Shown: positions 8,249 through 17,466 of the stretch, one piece after another
Numbering within the stretch: position 1 is the stretch's first letter
How the letters are laid out: every line of letters starts with the position of its first letter
Notes under the pieces: model-generated
What the model was told of the DNA's origin: nothing
The model's input: the letters and a program-made list of their open reading frames with translations, nothing else
Database searches by the model: none
Position numbers and translations under genes: made by a program
From: CPC320 sp002684375
GTDB taxonomy: Bacteria > Pseudomonadota > Alphaproteobacteria > Rhodobacterales > Rhodobacteraceae
Length of the DNA stretch: 64,000 nt
NCBI GenBank assembly: GCA_965662545.1
Contig: CBFIHZ010000017.1
Coordinates: 1-64,000 of the forward strand
Direction of reading: 5' to 3'

Positions 8249-9505
8249 ATGCAGGATCTTGCTATTATTTGGGATTGGTGCGCATTTGCTGTGCGGTGGC
8301 TGCATGTGATTACCGCCATGGCGTGGATCGGCTCATCGTTTTATTTTATCGCGTTGGATTTGGGGCTGCGCAAGGCGCCTGACATGCCTGACGGGGTGCA
8401 TGGCGATGCGTGGCAGGTGCATGGTGGTGGGTTTTATCATATCCGTAAATATCTGGTCGCACCGGACCAAATGCCTAAACATCTGACTTGGTTCAAATGG
8501 GAGAGTTATAGCACTTGGTTGTCGGGGGCCGCCCTTTTGATGATTGTCTATTGGGCGGGTGCCGAAATTTATTTGATTGATCGCGCCAAAGCCGATTTGT
8601 CGGTCTTTCAGGCGGTGGTGATATCTGGCGCGTCACTGGGTGTTGGCTGGGTGATTTATGACGCGCTTTGCAAGTCACCGCTGGGGGGCTATCCGACAGC
8701 GTTAATGCTGTTGTTGTTTGGGCTGCTTGTGGCAATGGCCTATGGGTACAATCAAGTGTTTACCGGGCGCGCCACGCTGTTGCACTTGGGGGCGTTTACA
8801 GCAACCATTATGTCGGCCAATGTGTTTTTTATCATCATGCCAAATCAGCGAATTGTGGTCAAAGATCTGCAGGCGGGGCGGACGCCGGATGCGAAATACG
8901 GCAAGATTGCCAAGCTGCGCTCTACTCATAACAACTATCTGACGCTGCCAGTTATCTTCCTGATGCTGTCCAATCACTATCCGCTGGCCTTTGCCAGTGA
9001 GTATAACTGGCTGATAGCGGCGCTGGTGTTTTTGATGGGGGTAACAATAAGACACTACTTTAACACAGTGCACGCGGGCACGGGGAACCCAACCTGGACA
9101 TGGTTGGCCACGGCGATCCTGTTTTTGGGTATCATCTGGCTTTCCACCGTGCCGCTGCGTGAAAATTATGACGCGACCGTTGACGCGCCGCAAGCGGCAA
9201 CTGCCAAACATTTTGCCGCCGCCGAGGGGTTTAACGGGGTCGTTGACAGTGTCTTGGGGCGTTGCTCAATGTGTCATGCCAGAGAACCTGTTTATAACGG
9301 AATTCGCTGGGCACCCAAGCATGTTTATTTAGAGACCAGGGCTGATATTGCCGGCGCAGCCCGTCAGATTTATCTGCAGGCCGGGGTCAGCCATGCGATG
9401 CCGCCAGCCAACCTGACATGGATGGAGCCAGAGGAACGGGCGGAAATCATTCGTTGGTATCGTGGAGCGTCCATAACCCTGCCGCTGCACTTGGCTCTGC
9501 ATTAA
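8249..9505 (+). CDS. puuD: Membrane urate hydroxylase PuuD with cytochrome c domain
   Basis: PuuD is a cofactor-independent urate oxidase alternative that feeds electrons to the respiratory chain through its own haem c. The 418-residue protein has about eight transmembrane helices in the first 300 residues (WLHVITAMAWIGSSF near the start, HTVHAGTGNPTWTW-like loop late). A periplasmic cytochrome c domain follows, with the haem motif CSMCH at 339-343 and a downstream SHAMPP methionine-ligand segment. Ribosome-binding site AAGAGGA precedes the ATG. The cluster therefore covers urate through to ureidoglycolate breakdown, but the enzyme making urate (xanthine dehydrogenase) is not in the window. 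Confidence 0.94.
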   Translation: MQDLAIIWDWCAFAVRWLHVITAMAWIGSSFYFIALDLGLRKAPDMPDGVHGDAWQVHGGGFYHIRKYLVAPDQMPKHLTWFKWESYSTWLSGAALLMIVYWAGAEIYLIDRAKADLSVFQAVVISGASLGVGWVIYDALCKSPLGGYPTALMLLLFGLLVAMAYGYNQVFTGRATLLHLGAFTATIMSANVFFIIMPNQRIVVKDLQAGRTPDAKYGKIAKLRSTHNNYLTLPVIFLMLSNHYPLAFASEYNWLIAALVFLMGVTIRHYFNTVHAGTGNPTWTWLATAILFLGIIWLSTVPLRENYDATVDAPQAATAKHFAAAEGFNGVVDSVLGRCSMCHAREPVYNGIRWAPKHVYLETRADIAGAARQIYLQAGVSHAMPPANLTWMEPEERAEIIRWYRGASITLPLHLALH

Positions 9506-9662
9506 TGTGATTGGCGACCGGTTGAACAAGTTGCCGATAGACGCTTGGCGATCTTTTGGGCAGTTAGATTTGCAGACAGGGAACGGGTCTTAAATTGGGC
9601 GCGGTAATCGCAACTTTTGATGAAAACGTTTGAAACGGCTCAAGGGTTCAGGTTTTTTGAGG

Positions 9663-10631
9663 TCATCCCAAACGGGATTGGTGCAGGCCAGTGAGACCAA
9701 GCCTGTCGCAAGTTTGCTCTGCGAGCTCAGAAGGATCCGAAACCGATTTAGCCGCACGCACCAGTGCCGCCAAGATCGCATCGTCGTCTCGACTTGGATG
9801 CCAGTATGCAAACAATCGAATCGGCTCGTGTTCAAACGGAAATGACAATATTTTTATTGGCCATCGCTTGGAAAAATTATGCGCAATCCGCGCGGGAACT
9901 GTTGCCAGCATGGGCGTTCCGCAGACCAAAGCCGCCACATGGCTATGCGACCAAGTGGTGATCCGGCGGATGCGCGTCAGGCCGGCTTTTCGAATGGCAT
10001 CCTCATCTTCGAAGGTCATTTGATGATTGAAATAACGCACTACCACATGGTCAGATTGTGCAAACTCGAAGGGCGTCAAAACATCCCCGACGGGACCGGT
10101 TTCGCGACAGGCAATACAGACAAACTGATCCTCAAACAGGCAATCGCGCGGGGGCATACCGACGTCAAGCGATTGCCCCGCAAGCACCAGATCAACTTCG
10201 CCGTTCGCCAGCAGACGTGGCGATCTCTCGGACAGAGGCAAAACATCCAAGCGCAGGTTTGGGAAGACCTCTCGCAGAAGTCGCGTGGCTTCATTCAGAC
10301 AGGTTCGCACCGCATAATCTGAGGCGACAATTGTGACTTCCCGCTCGATATCGGGTCGAATTTCACCCGGTCGCAAGGCGGCAAATGCATGGGCTTGAGC
10401 TATCATATTATTCAGCGGTGCAGTCAGGGACTTGGCAAAGGGCGTCAAGACATGAACCCGTCCCGAGCGCACCAGAAGCGGATCGTCAAAATGCCGGCGC
10501 AGATGACCGAGTGTCGTGCTCATTGCTGATTGGCTTAGGTGCACTTGTGCGGCGGCGCGGGTAATATTTTGTTCGCTAAGGAGCGCCTTTAAGCAGATAA
10601 GCTGGTTGAGATCAAATCCGTTTAGGCGCAT
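9663..10631 (-). CDS. LysR-family transcriptional regulator
   Basis: The 322-residue protein begins with a winged HTH (FDLNQLICLKALLSEQNITRAA, then HLSQSAMSTTLGHLRRHF) at about residues 5-65, followed by a two-lobed LysR effector domain. The N terminus is of the NodD-like subgroup ('NLNLLVAL' type). It is divergent from the PhyH-family dioxygenase gene, with a 106-bp shared promoter region. Most LysR proteins control such divergent neighbours, so the dioxygenase is the likely target. The effector is unknown. Confidence 0.9.
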   Translation of the reverse strand: MRLNGFDLNQLICLKALLSEQNITRAAAQVHLSQSAMSTTLGHLRRHFDDPLLVRSGRVHVLTPFAKSLTAPLNNMIAQAHAFAALRPGEIRPDIEREVTIVASDYAVRTCLNEATRLLREVFPNLRLDVLPLSERSPRLLANGEVDLVLAGQSLDVGMPPRDCLFEDQFVCIACRETGPVGDVLTPFEFAQSDHVVVRYFNHQMTFEDEDAIRKAGLTRIRRITTWSHSHVAALVCGTPMLATVPARIAHNFSKRWPIKILSFPFEHEPIRLFAYWHPSRDDDAILAALVRAAKSVSDPSELAEQTCDRLGLTGLHQSRLG

Positions 10632-10649
10632 TTTGATTATCCATAAAAT

Positions 10650-10690
10650 TGATATATACGTATCAGGTTATTCCATTTTACTGATATATA
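10650..10690. promoter_or_regulatory. Candidate LysR operator region (TGATATATA repeats)
   Basis: Within the 106-bp divergent gap, TGATATATA occurs at 10650-10658 and again at 10682-10690, exactly 32 bp apart (about three helical turns). The first copy is also the left half of an imperfect dyad TGATA-N6-TATCA (10650-10665). Two half-sites on one face of the helix are typical of LysR recognition and activation sites. The assignment is inferred from position and symmetry only. Confidence 0.4.
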
Positions 10691-10737
10691 GGTTTCTGCG
10701 AATGTAAATGTGCTGCAACCGTAAAAAAGGAAACGCC

Positions 10738-11565
10738 ATGTCCCTGCCACAGCCCTCTGTTATCGCTCAGGATGAGATTGCCCGCACTTATGAACGCGAC
10801 GGTTTTGTTGTGCCGATTGACGTACTGTCGCAATCGCAAGCCCATACGCTGCGCATCGACTTGGAGACCGCTGAGACGGAACTGGCAGGCGACCCCGAAA
10901 AACTAGCCTTATTGAAAGCCTATCCAGACCGGCTTTTGCCCTCGTTTGATGCATTGACCCGGAATGAAACGTTGATTGCGGCCGCGTCGGCGGTACTGGG
11001 CCCCGACCTTATGGTCTGGAGCGCTGGGCTTTTTATCAAAGAGGCCAACTCGCCTAAAATCGTATCCTGGCATCAGGACCTGACCTATTGGGGTCTTGAT
11101 GACATCTGTGAAACCACATGTTGGTTCGCGCTGTCCGCCGCCAGCGAACAGGCGGGCTGTATGAAATTTGTACCCGGCAGCCATAAGACAAAAATCGTGC
11201 CGCATATCGATACCTACGCCGAAGACAATCTTTTGTCCCGCGGTCAGGAGATCGCTGTCGAGGTTGATGAAAAAGAGGCGGTTGCAGCCGCGCTTGATGC
11301 CGGTCAGGCCTCGATGCACCACGGGCTTTTGTTTCACAGCTCAGGTCCGAATGTGACAGATGACAGGCGCATAGGTTCGGCCATCCGCTATATTAAGCCG
11401 TCTATGAAACAACAAACAGGCGACCGACCGCTGGTGTCTTTGGTCAGCGGGCAGGATCATTTTGGCCATTTCAACATCGCCAATGCGCCTAAGGGCCGCC
11501 TGACCGATGAAGACTTTGAAATGTGCCGTCAGGATAAAGCTTTAAAACAGCGCCTGCTGTACTGA
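10738..11565 (+). CDS. Phytanoyl-CoA dioxygenase (PhyH) family protein
   Basis: This 275-residue Fe(II)/2-oxoglutarate-dependent dioxygenase of the PhyH superfamily has the iron-binding HxD in SWHQDLTYWG, a distal His in SMHHGLLFHSSGPN, and a 2-oxoglutarate-binding Arg in the RRIGSAIRYI segment. Substrates across the family range from phytanoyl-CoA to ectoine and phosphonates and cannot be read from sequence here. ATG 10738 follows AAAGGAAA and fits better than the upstream in-frame ATG at 10708. It is probably controlled by the divergent LysR gene. Confidence 0.87.
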   Translation: MSLPQPSVIAQDEIARTYERDGFVVPIDVLSQSQAHTLRIDLETAETELAGDPEKLALLKAYPDRLLPSFDALTRNETLIAAASAVLGPDLMVWSAGLFIKEANSPKIVSWHQDLTYWGLDDICETTCWFALSAASEQAGCMKFVPGSHKTKIVPHIDTYAEDNLLSRGQEIAVEVDEKEAVAAALDAGQASMHHGLLFHSSGPNVTDDRRIGSAIRYIKPSMKQQTGDRPLVSLVSGQDHFGHFNIANAPKGRLTDEDFEMCRQDKALKQRLLY

Positions 11566-11951
11566 GGCGTTCGGCTCAAAGCGCTTTGGGCTTGCACTCG
11601 CACTGCAACGCTTCTGCGGATTCCATATCACATAACCGGGAACTGACGTGAGGTGCGGGAAAAAGGTCAAGCAGGGGGGCAAAGGTTAAGTGCCACCCGC
11701 TTTTCATCTTCGCCAGTTCTGTCGCACTGGCGATTGTCACAGACAGTGAGACCATGCCGTTGGGTCCTTGGCCGGTGCAACCAGCCAATCAGATCGGATT
11801 TGTTCATGGTATACTTTTTTTCGACGTATTTGAAACGCCCAGTATTCCTGCCTTTTAAACCTAGCCACACCCAAAAGTCCGCGTAATACCCGAAGGCAAG
11901 TCACAAACACGCATGCCCCCTGTTGTCGCCCTTACCTGCATCGGCAACCGT
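11566..11951. other. Intergenic stretch with no recognised feature
   Basis: This is 386 bp between the convergent PhyH gene and the M16 peptidase gene. Only short, overlapping minus-strand frames without ribosome-binding sites are seen. No strong terminator hairpin was found on either strand. Confidence 0.6.
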
Positions 11952-13253
11952 TCATTCCAATCCCTCAGGACGCCCCACCACGACGAAATGCAAACCTGCG
12001 GGATCAAGTAACTGCCGCGCGACGCGGTTTGCATCCTGCAGAGTAACGGCGTTTATCTTGTCGTTACGATTGTTGATGTAGGCCACAGGGAGCCCCTGCA
12101 TCTGCATCCCGACCATGATATTGGCAATCGGACCGTTGCCGTCAAATCTAAGGGGATAAGATCCGGTCAGATACGTTTTGGCGCGACGCAATTCGTCTTG
12201 TGTGACACCGCGATCCGCCATCCGCGTCCATTCCGCGCGGATCACAGAAACGGCTTCGGCGATGCGGTCGTTAGCCGAGGCAACGCGGCCGATATAGAGA
12301 TGCGAAAAATCTTTTGGCAACAGGTAGGAAGAAACCCCGTAGGTCAAGCCGCGTTTTTCGCGCACCTCTTCCATCAGGCGGCTTTCAAAGCTGCCACCAC
12401 CGAGGATTTGATTGACCAGATAGGCGGCGAAAAAATCTGGGTGATCGCGCTCGATCCCGCGTTGAGCAAAAATAGCCACCGATTGCGGGGTGTCGAAATC
12501 CACTACCGTGGTGCCGCCGTCCAGTTTGTAAGCCACCTTTGATGGCATCGGACGCCCGGATTGGGGTAAATCCGACAACAGACTGTCCAGCAGGGTGGTC
12601 AGCTGTTCGGCGGTGATATCGCCCACCGCGGATGCATAGACCCTGTCGCGGACCAGCGTGCCAAGATGGGCGGCCCTGATCTGGTCCTGGGTCAGGGCGC
12701 TGACGCTGTCGATTGTGCCCTCGGCTCTCGAGCCATAGGGGTGATCGCCAAAGGCCAGCGCGTCAAAGCGCTGTGACACAATTGAGTCGGGGTCTTTACT
12801 ATCTGATTTAAGCCCGGCCAGAACTTGGGCGCGAACCCGGTTGAGCGCTACGTCGGTAAAGCTTGGCGCAACCAGCGAACCTTTGAGCAGGGCCATTGCC
12901 GCGTCTTGTGTTTCGGTCAGAAACCGCGCCGAGACCGAGATTGCGTCATCATACGCACTATAATTAAATGAGGCCGCAAGCTCATCTCGTGCGGTGGCAA
13001 AGCCGCGTGCGTCAAGATCTCCGGTGCCTTCCTCAAGCAGCCCGACCATCAAATTAATGGCGCCGCGCTGTCCCGCCACGTCTAGCGATGTGCCACCGCG
13101 AAAGCGCAGTTCAAGGGCCACAAAGGGGATGTTGTGATCCTCGACCAACCATGCAGAGATACCTCCGGGGCTGGTCACTTCCTGAATGGCAATCTCTGCC
13201 CGCAGCGGCAGCGTTGACAGCAGGCTTAGGCAGAGTGTTAAAATCCACTTCAT
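11952..13253 (-). CDS. M16-family peptidase-like protein, inactive partner
   Basis: This 433-residue secreted protein has a signal peptide (MKWILTLCLSLLSTLPLRA) and the two-lobed M16 (pitrilysin-like) fold. The zinc-binding HxxEH motif is missing: the equivalent position reads GQRGAINLMVGLLEEG. It is therefore the non-catalytic half of an M16 pair, as in mitochondrial processing peptidase alpha/beta, and should dimerise with the adjacent active subunit in the periplasm. I chose ATG 13253 because it overlaps the upstream stop (ATGA), has GGAGG upstream and starts a clean signal peptide. Confidence 0.9.
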   Translation of the reverse strand: MKWILTLCLSLLSTLPLRAEIAIQEVTSPGGISAWLVEDHNIPFVALELRFRGGTSLDVAGQRGAINLMVGLLEEGTGDLDARGFATARDELAASFNYSAYDDAISVSARFLTETQDAAMALLKGSLVAPSFTDVALNRVRAQVLAGLKSDSKDPDSIVSQRFDALAFGDHPYGSRAEGTIDSVSALTQDQIRAAHLGTLVRDRVYASAVGDITAEQLTTLLDSLLSDLPQSGRPMPSKVAYKLDGGTTVVDFDTPQSVAIFAQRGIERDHPDFFAAYLVNQILGGGSFESRLMEEVREKRGLTYGVSSYLLPKDFSHLYIGRVASANDRIAEAVSVIRAEWTRMADRGVTQDELRRAKTYLTGSYPLRFDGNGPIANIMVGMQMQGLPVAYINNRNDKINAVTLQDANRVARQLLDPAGLHFVVVGRPEGLE

Positions 13254-14602
13254 TGGCTTGCCTCCGGTGCTGTGGTGAGCCACCCCGTCACCGCATGCTT
13301 TTTATTAAATATGGATTTCGCGGCGGACATAATATCTTCGCCTGTCACGGCCTGCAAAATGTCAGGCCACTGGTGGATATCATTCAGCGTTAGGCCTGAT
13401 GTCAGCCCCCGCCCATAGCGGTTCGCCATTTGTTGCACATTATCCCGGGCATAGATTTGCGACGCCCGCAGCTGTTTCTTGATGCGCGCCAGTTGGGCGG
13501 GATCCACGCCCTCTTCCAGAAACCCTTCAATCACCTCATCCAGCGCGGTTTCTGCCGCCTGCAGGGATTTTCCCTGCGCCGGCACAATCACCAGGCCAAA
13601 ACTGGTATCATCCAGCGCTGTACCGCGGTAATAAGCGCCGGTATAGACAGCCATCTGTGTATCGAATTGCAATTTTTCGTTCAACACCGAGGTTTGCCCA
13701 CCACCAAGGATTTCAGCGAGCAGTGTTAAGGCGGCTGCGGTTTTTTGATTATTGCTGTCACGCTCGGGCGCAAGATAAGATCGGCTGACATAGGGCTGTG
13801 CGACGCGCGGGTCTTCAAAAACCATACGCCTTTCGGCAGTTTGTGGCGGCTCTTGTGGGCGCTCGCGCGGAGTGATGGCGGGATTGGCGGGAATGCCCCC
13901 ATAATAGGTCTCGGCCAGAGCGCGCACCTCTGCCGGATCAACGTCTCCGGCAATGATCAGGATGGCGTTATTGGGTGCGTAATGGCGCCTATAAAAGGTC
14001 AACGCGTCGTCGAGACTTAAATCCACCATTTCGTGGCGCCAGCCAATAATTGGCACCCCATAGCGGTGGTTTAGAAATTGTGCGGCATTTTTCTGTTCAG
14101 CGAACAGGGCGCCGGGATCGTTCTCGGTGCGTTGGTTGCGTTCTTCGATGATCACGTCACGTTCAGTGGCGATGTCGGCCTCAGAGAGTTGGATGTTGAC
14201 CATACGGTCCGCCTCCATTCGCATGATCAGTGGCAAACGGTCTGCGGCGATGCGCTGGTAATAGGCGGTATAATCATAGCTGGTAAACGCGTTGTCTGTG
14301 CCACCATTCTCGGCCACGGTTTTTGAAAACTCACCTGCGGCAAGCGTTTTCGTGGCCTTGAATAACAGGTGTTCGAGAAAATGCGCCACCCCAGATTGTC
14401 CGGGGGTTTCGTCGGCGGCACCGGCGCGGTACCATAGCATCTGCACGACCACCGGGGCCCTGTGGTCTTCAATCACCACAACCTCTAGGCCGTTGCCTAA
14501 TGTAAAGCTGCTGGTCTGATCACTGTTTGCCAGACTTTGTCCGGCGGTGAGAGACATCGCAACCGCCCACGCCCCGACCGCCGTGTTACGCCAAGTACTC
14601 AT
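13250..14602 (-). CDS. M16-family zinc metallopeptidase, active subunit
   Basis: The 450-residue protein begins with a signal peptide (cleavage near SLANS, residue 25). It carries the inverted zinc motif HFLEH at 74-78, with the third ligand in the ERDVIIEERNQR segment about 75 residues later. M16 enzymes degrade peptides inside a clam-shell chamber, and in Rhodobacterales this secreted pair sits in the periplasm. It is translationally coupled (ATGA) to the inactive partner. It lies downstream of the DUF3035 lipoprotein and lspA, so a role in envelope protein quality control is plausible but inferred. Confidence 0.93.
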   Translation of the reverse strand: MSTWRNTAVGAWAVAMSLTAGQSLANSDQTSSFTLGNGLEVVVIEDHRAPVVVQMLWYRAGAADETPGQSGVAHFLEHLLFKATKTLAAGEFSKTVAENGGTDNAFTSYDYTAYYQRIAADRLPLIMRMEADRMVNIQLSEADIATERDVIIEERNQRTENDPGALFAEQKNAAQFLNHRYGVPIIGWRHEMVDLSLDDALTFYRRHYAPNNAILIIAGDVDPAEVRALAETYYGGIPANPAITPRERPQEPPQTAERRMVFEDPRVAQPYVSRSYLAPERDSNNQKTAAALTLLAEILGGGQTSVLNEKLQFDTQMAVYTGAYYRGTALDDTSFGLVIVPAQGKSLQAAETALDEVIEGFLEEGVDPAQLARIKKQLRASQIYARDNVQQMANRYGRGLTSGLTLNDIHQWPDILQAVTGEDIMSAAKSIFNKKHAVTGWLTTAPEASQ

Positions 14603-14690
14603 AAAGCGCCCCTCTGCTTTTATATCTGCTCAGAAGATACGTCCCGGAAGGTAAACTTCAAGTAATCGGGCGCGGATCTTTATCGGTTAA

Positions 14691-15197
14691 TTATTTGGGC
14701 GGTACCGCTGGCGTCAAAACACCGGCTGCCCGGAATTTTGCAATCTCGGCATGGGCATCAAGTATCTGCTTTTCATAGACTTTGCTGTAGAGATCTTTCT
14801 GATTGAGTTGAAAGCGTAGCATGCGCGATCTGGATTTGCGGATTTCCGCATCTTCAACGGCCAGAACATCGCGTATGTCGGGAGTGGTGCCAAATCGGCT
14901 TGTGTGCCGCACCAGCGATGAGTCAGCGGCCGGGACCTTTGTACTTGCACCGATAACAGGTGTCCCCCCCAACGCGACAATCGCGTCCGCTTTAGGGGTT
15001 GCATCGACCAAATTCCCTGCCGCCGAGTTCGGCGCGGGCAACACTTTGTAATCGCTTGGCTCTTGCAGGGGTTTGACCGGCAAGACGGTAAACTCCTCGG
15101 GCCCTTTGTCGTCACTTTTCATTTTTCTCAGTTTCAGGTCTCCGCAGGCTGAAAGGCCCAGAACCATCGCCAAGCAAAGTGTCAATGCCGGTTTCAT
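14691..15197 (-). CDS. DUF3035 lipoprotein (BamF-type)
   Basis: The 168-residue protein has a lipoprotein signal peptide ending in the lipobox LSAC (LGLSAC-GDLKL) and belongs to DUF3035. Database entries often label this family as BAM-complex subunit BamF in alphaproteobacteria. After the lipidated Cys the mature part is charged and proline-rich, with a helical C-terminal third (RSRMLRFQLNQKDLYSKV). ATG 15197 has GGAG at 7 bases. An in-frame start 7 codons upstream lacks one. The gene for the signal peptidase II that would process it, lspA, is immediately upstream. Confidence 0.83.
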   Translation of the reverse strand: MKPALTLCLAMVLGLSACGDLKLRKMKSDDKGPEEFTVLPVKPLQEPSDYKVLPAPNSAAGNLVDATPKADAIVALGGTPVIGASTKVPAADSSLVRHTSRFGTTPDIRDVLAVEDAEIRKSRSRMLRFQLNQKDLYSKVYEKQILDAHAEIAKFRAAGVLTPAVPPK

Positions 15198-15247
15198 TTC
15201 ACGTCTCCAACTCTTCAAAGCAGACTTAGCGCATTGTTAGACTAAGG

Positions 15248-15760
15248 TCACGTGGCGTTTTTCTGGTCGCCAAAAAGTGCCAAACCCACTGCACCGATGA
15301 AAATTTCAACGTCAGCGATGTTGAAGGCATAAGGGTTATTTATGCCACAGCAAGACATGTTGAGAAAATCAACAACCGCGCCATGAATTGCACGATCAAT
15401 GACATTTCCCAAGGCCCCTCCAATCAGCAATCCCGCTGCCAGCATAACAATTTTTCGCGGCCGTTCATAACGAATCCAGATCGAGACAAACCCGATGATC
15501 ACCATAGCAACGGTGATCAATATCCAGCGGGTCATTGGGCTGTCTTGTGCAAAGAGCCCAAAATTCATGCCATAATTCCACGCCATCCGAAAATTGAGAT
15601 AGGGCGGGGCAATTTCGATCTGACCTACTTGCGGAAGGTTCAGCCCCCAAAGCACAAACACTTTACTGGCCTGGTCCAGTAAAAACGCCGCGGCGGTTGC
15701 GATGTACAGTACCCACATATTGGGGACGGGTTGTAATATCTGGTTCAGGTTGATCCGCAT
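15248..15760 (-). CDS. lspA: Lipoprotein signal peptidase (signal peptidase II)
   Basis: LspA removes signal peptides from prolipoproteins after lipidation, in the inner membrane. The 170-residue protein has four transmembrane segments and the family blocks DQASK, the NYGMNFG box, the first catalytic Asp in GGALGNVIDR and the second in AFNIADVEIFIG. It lies between purH and the DUF3035 lipoprotein gene, in the same direction with short gaps, and is probably part of one transcript with them. Confidence 0.96.
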   Translation of the reverse strand: MRINLNQILQPVPNMWVLYIATAAAFLLDQASKVFVLWGLNLPQVGQIEIAPPYLNFRMAWNYGMNFGLFAQDSPMTRWILITVAMVIIGFVSIWIRYERPRKIVMLAAGLLIGGALGNVIDRAIHGAVVDFLNMSCCGINNPYAFNIADVEIFIGAVGLALFGDQKNAT

Positions 15761-15775
15761 AAGGGGCCCGTCTGT

Positions 15776-17365
15776 TTAATGGCGAAAATGCCGCATGCCG
15801 GTGAAGACCATTGCCAGCCCTGCCTCATCGGCGGCCGAAATCACCTCATCGTCACGCATCGAGCCGCCGGGTTGAATGACGGCTGTTGCACCTGCGGCAA
15901 CGGCGCTGAGAAGGCCGTCCGCGAAGGGAAAAAATGCGTCTGAGGCCACAACGCTGCCTTGGGTCAGCGGCGCAGACAGTCCCAACGCCTGAGACATCTC
16001 TTCGGCTTTACGCGCAGCGATATGGCTGCTGTCGACGCGGCTCATCTGGCCGGCGCCAACCCCGACCGTAGCGCCGTCTTTAACATAGATAACTGCGTTG
16101 GATTTGACGTGTTTGGCCACTGTCCAAGCAAACATCATATCAGCCAATTGCGCGGCTGTCGGCTGTTTCTTGGTGACTATCTCAAGGTCGTCTGCAGTGA
16201 TGTGCCCGGTATCTTTATCCTGCAAAAGATATCCACCGCTGATTTGGCGGATCGTGGTGCTGACTTGGCGTGGGTCAGCCAAACCCGGCGTTATCAGCAG
16301 CCGTAGATTTTTCTTTGCGGCAAAAATCTCGCGCGCGGCGTCGTCTGCCCCGGGGGCAATAACAACCTCGGTGAAAATCTGGGTAATCTCACGGGCAGTT
16401 TGGGCATCTAAAGACTGGTTCAGTGCGATGATGCCGCCAAAAGCGCTGGTGCGATCACAATCGAACGCCCGAGTGTAGGCCTGGCTTAACGTGACACCCC
16501 GCGCCACGCCGCAGGGGTTTGCATGTTTGATGATTGCACAGACCGGACCGGCCTGAGATGGAAACTCACTGACCAGTTCAAACGCCGCATCGGTGTCGTT
16601 GATATTGTTGTAACTCAGCGCTTTGCCCTGCAGCTGTTGGGCGGTGGCGATCCCGGCGCGGTCGCTGCCATCGGTATAAAACGCGGCTGTTTGATGCGGG
16701 TTCTCGCCATAGCGCAAACTTTGCGACAAACGTCCCGCAACCATCTTGCGGCGCGGTGCCGCGTCGTTCAGCGCGGTGGCAAACCAGTTCGAGACTGCGG
16801 TGTCATAGGCGGCGGTGCGGGCATAGGCTGTTAACGCAAGTTTCTGTCGAAACTCATAGGATGTTGCGCCCTGGTTGCGGTCCAATTCATCCAGCAGAGG
16901 TGCATAGTCTTCCGGGTCGACGACAACGGACACAAACCCGTGGTTTTTCGCGGCAGCGCGGATCATGGCAGGGCCGCCAATATCAATATTTTCGATGCAG
17001 GTGTCATAGTCGGCAGCCTGCGCGACAGTGGTCTCGAACGGATAGAGATTGACCACTAGCAGATCAATTGCCAAAATCTCGTGCGCAGTCATGGCAGCTT
17101 GATGATCGGTATTGTCGCGCAGGGCCAGTAAGCCGCCATGGACTTTTGGATGCAGTGTTTTAACTCGGCCATCCATCATCTCGGGAAAGCCGGTGATCTC
17201 AGCAATATCAGTTACCGCAAGCCCGGCCTCCCGTAGGGTTTTGGCACTGCCGCCAGTGGAAAGCAGCGAAACGCCGCGTGCTGCCAATGCAGTCGCAAGC
17301 GCAACCAAGCCAGTTTTATCTGAAACCGATAGCAGGGCGCGGCGGATGGGTGAGTTCGTAGGCAT
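15776..17365 (-). CDS. purH: Bifunctional AICAR formyltransferase / IMP cyclohydrolase
   Basis: PurH performs the last two steps of de novo purine synthesis, formylating AICAR and closing the ring to IMP. The 529-residue protein has an N-terminal MGS-like cyclohydrolase domain (SVSDKTGL, STGGSAKTLREAG, KTLHPKVHGGLLA) to about residue 195. The AICAR transformylase domain follows, with the RYGENPHQ motif, IIKHANPCGVA and the C-terminal DAFFPFADG and MRHFRH. It is complete and of standard length, inside the minus-strand rsmB-to-M16 run. Confidence 0.98.
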   Translation of the reverse strand: MPTNSPIRRALLSVSDKTGLVALATALAARGVSLLSTGGSAKTLREAGLAVTDIAEITGFPEMMDGRVKTLHPKVHGGLLALRDNTDHQAAMTAHEILAIDLLVVNLYPFETTVAQAADYDTCIENIDIGGPAMIRAAAKNHGFVSVVVDPEDYAPLLDELDRNQGATSYEFRQKLALTAYARTAAYDTAVSNWFATALNDAAPRRKMVAGRLSQSLRYGENPHQTAAFYTDGSDRAGIATAQQLQGKALSYNNINDTDAAFELVSEFPSQAGPVCAIIKHANPCGVARGVTLSQAYTRAFDCDRTSAFGGIIALNQSLDAQTAREITQIFTEVVIAPGADDAAREIFAAKKNLRLLITPGLADPRQVSTTIRQISGGYLLQDKDTGHITADDLEIVTKKQPTAAQLADMMFAWTVAKHVKSNAVIYVKDGATVGVGAGQMSRVDSSHIAARKAEEMSQALGLSAPLTQGSVVASDAFFPFADGLLSAVAAGATAVIQPGGSMRDDEVISAADEAGLAMVFTGMRHFRH

Positions 17366-17466
17366 TTCGTGTCTTCTCGCTTTTCGATGGGTGGGTTTGC
17401 TCCGGGGTTTAGGGCATTCTCTCCCAAGATAGAACCGCTAGTTTATGGGAATGACGCGATCTGGTA

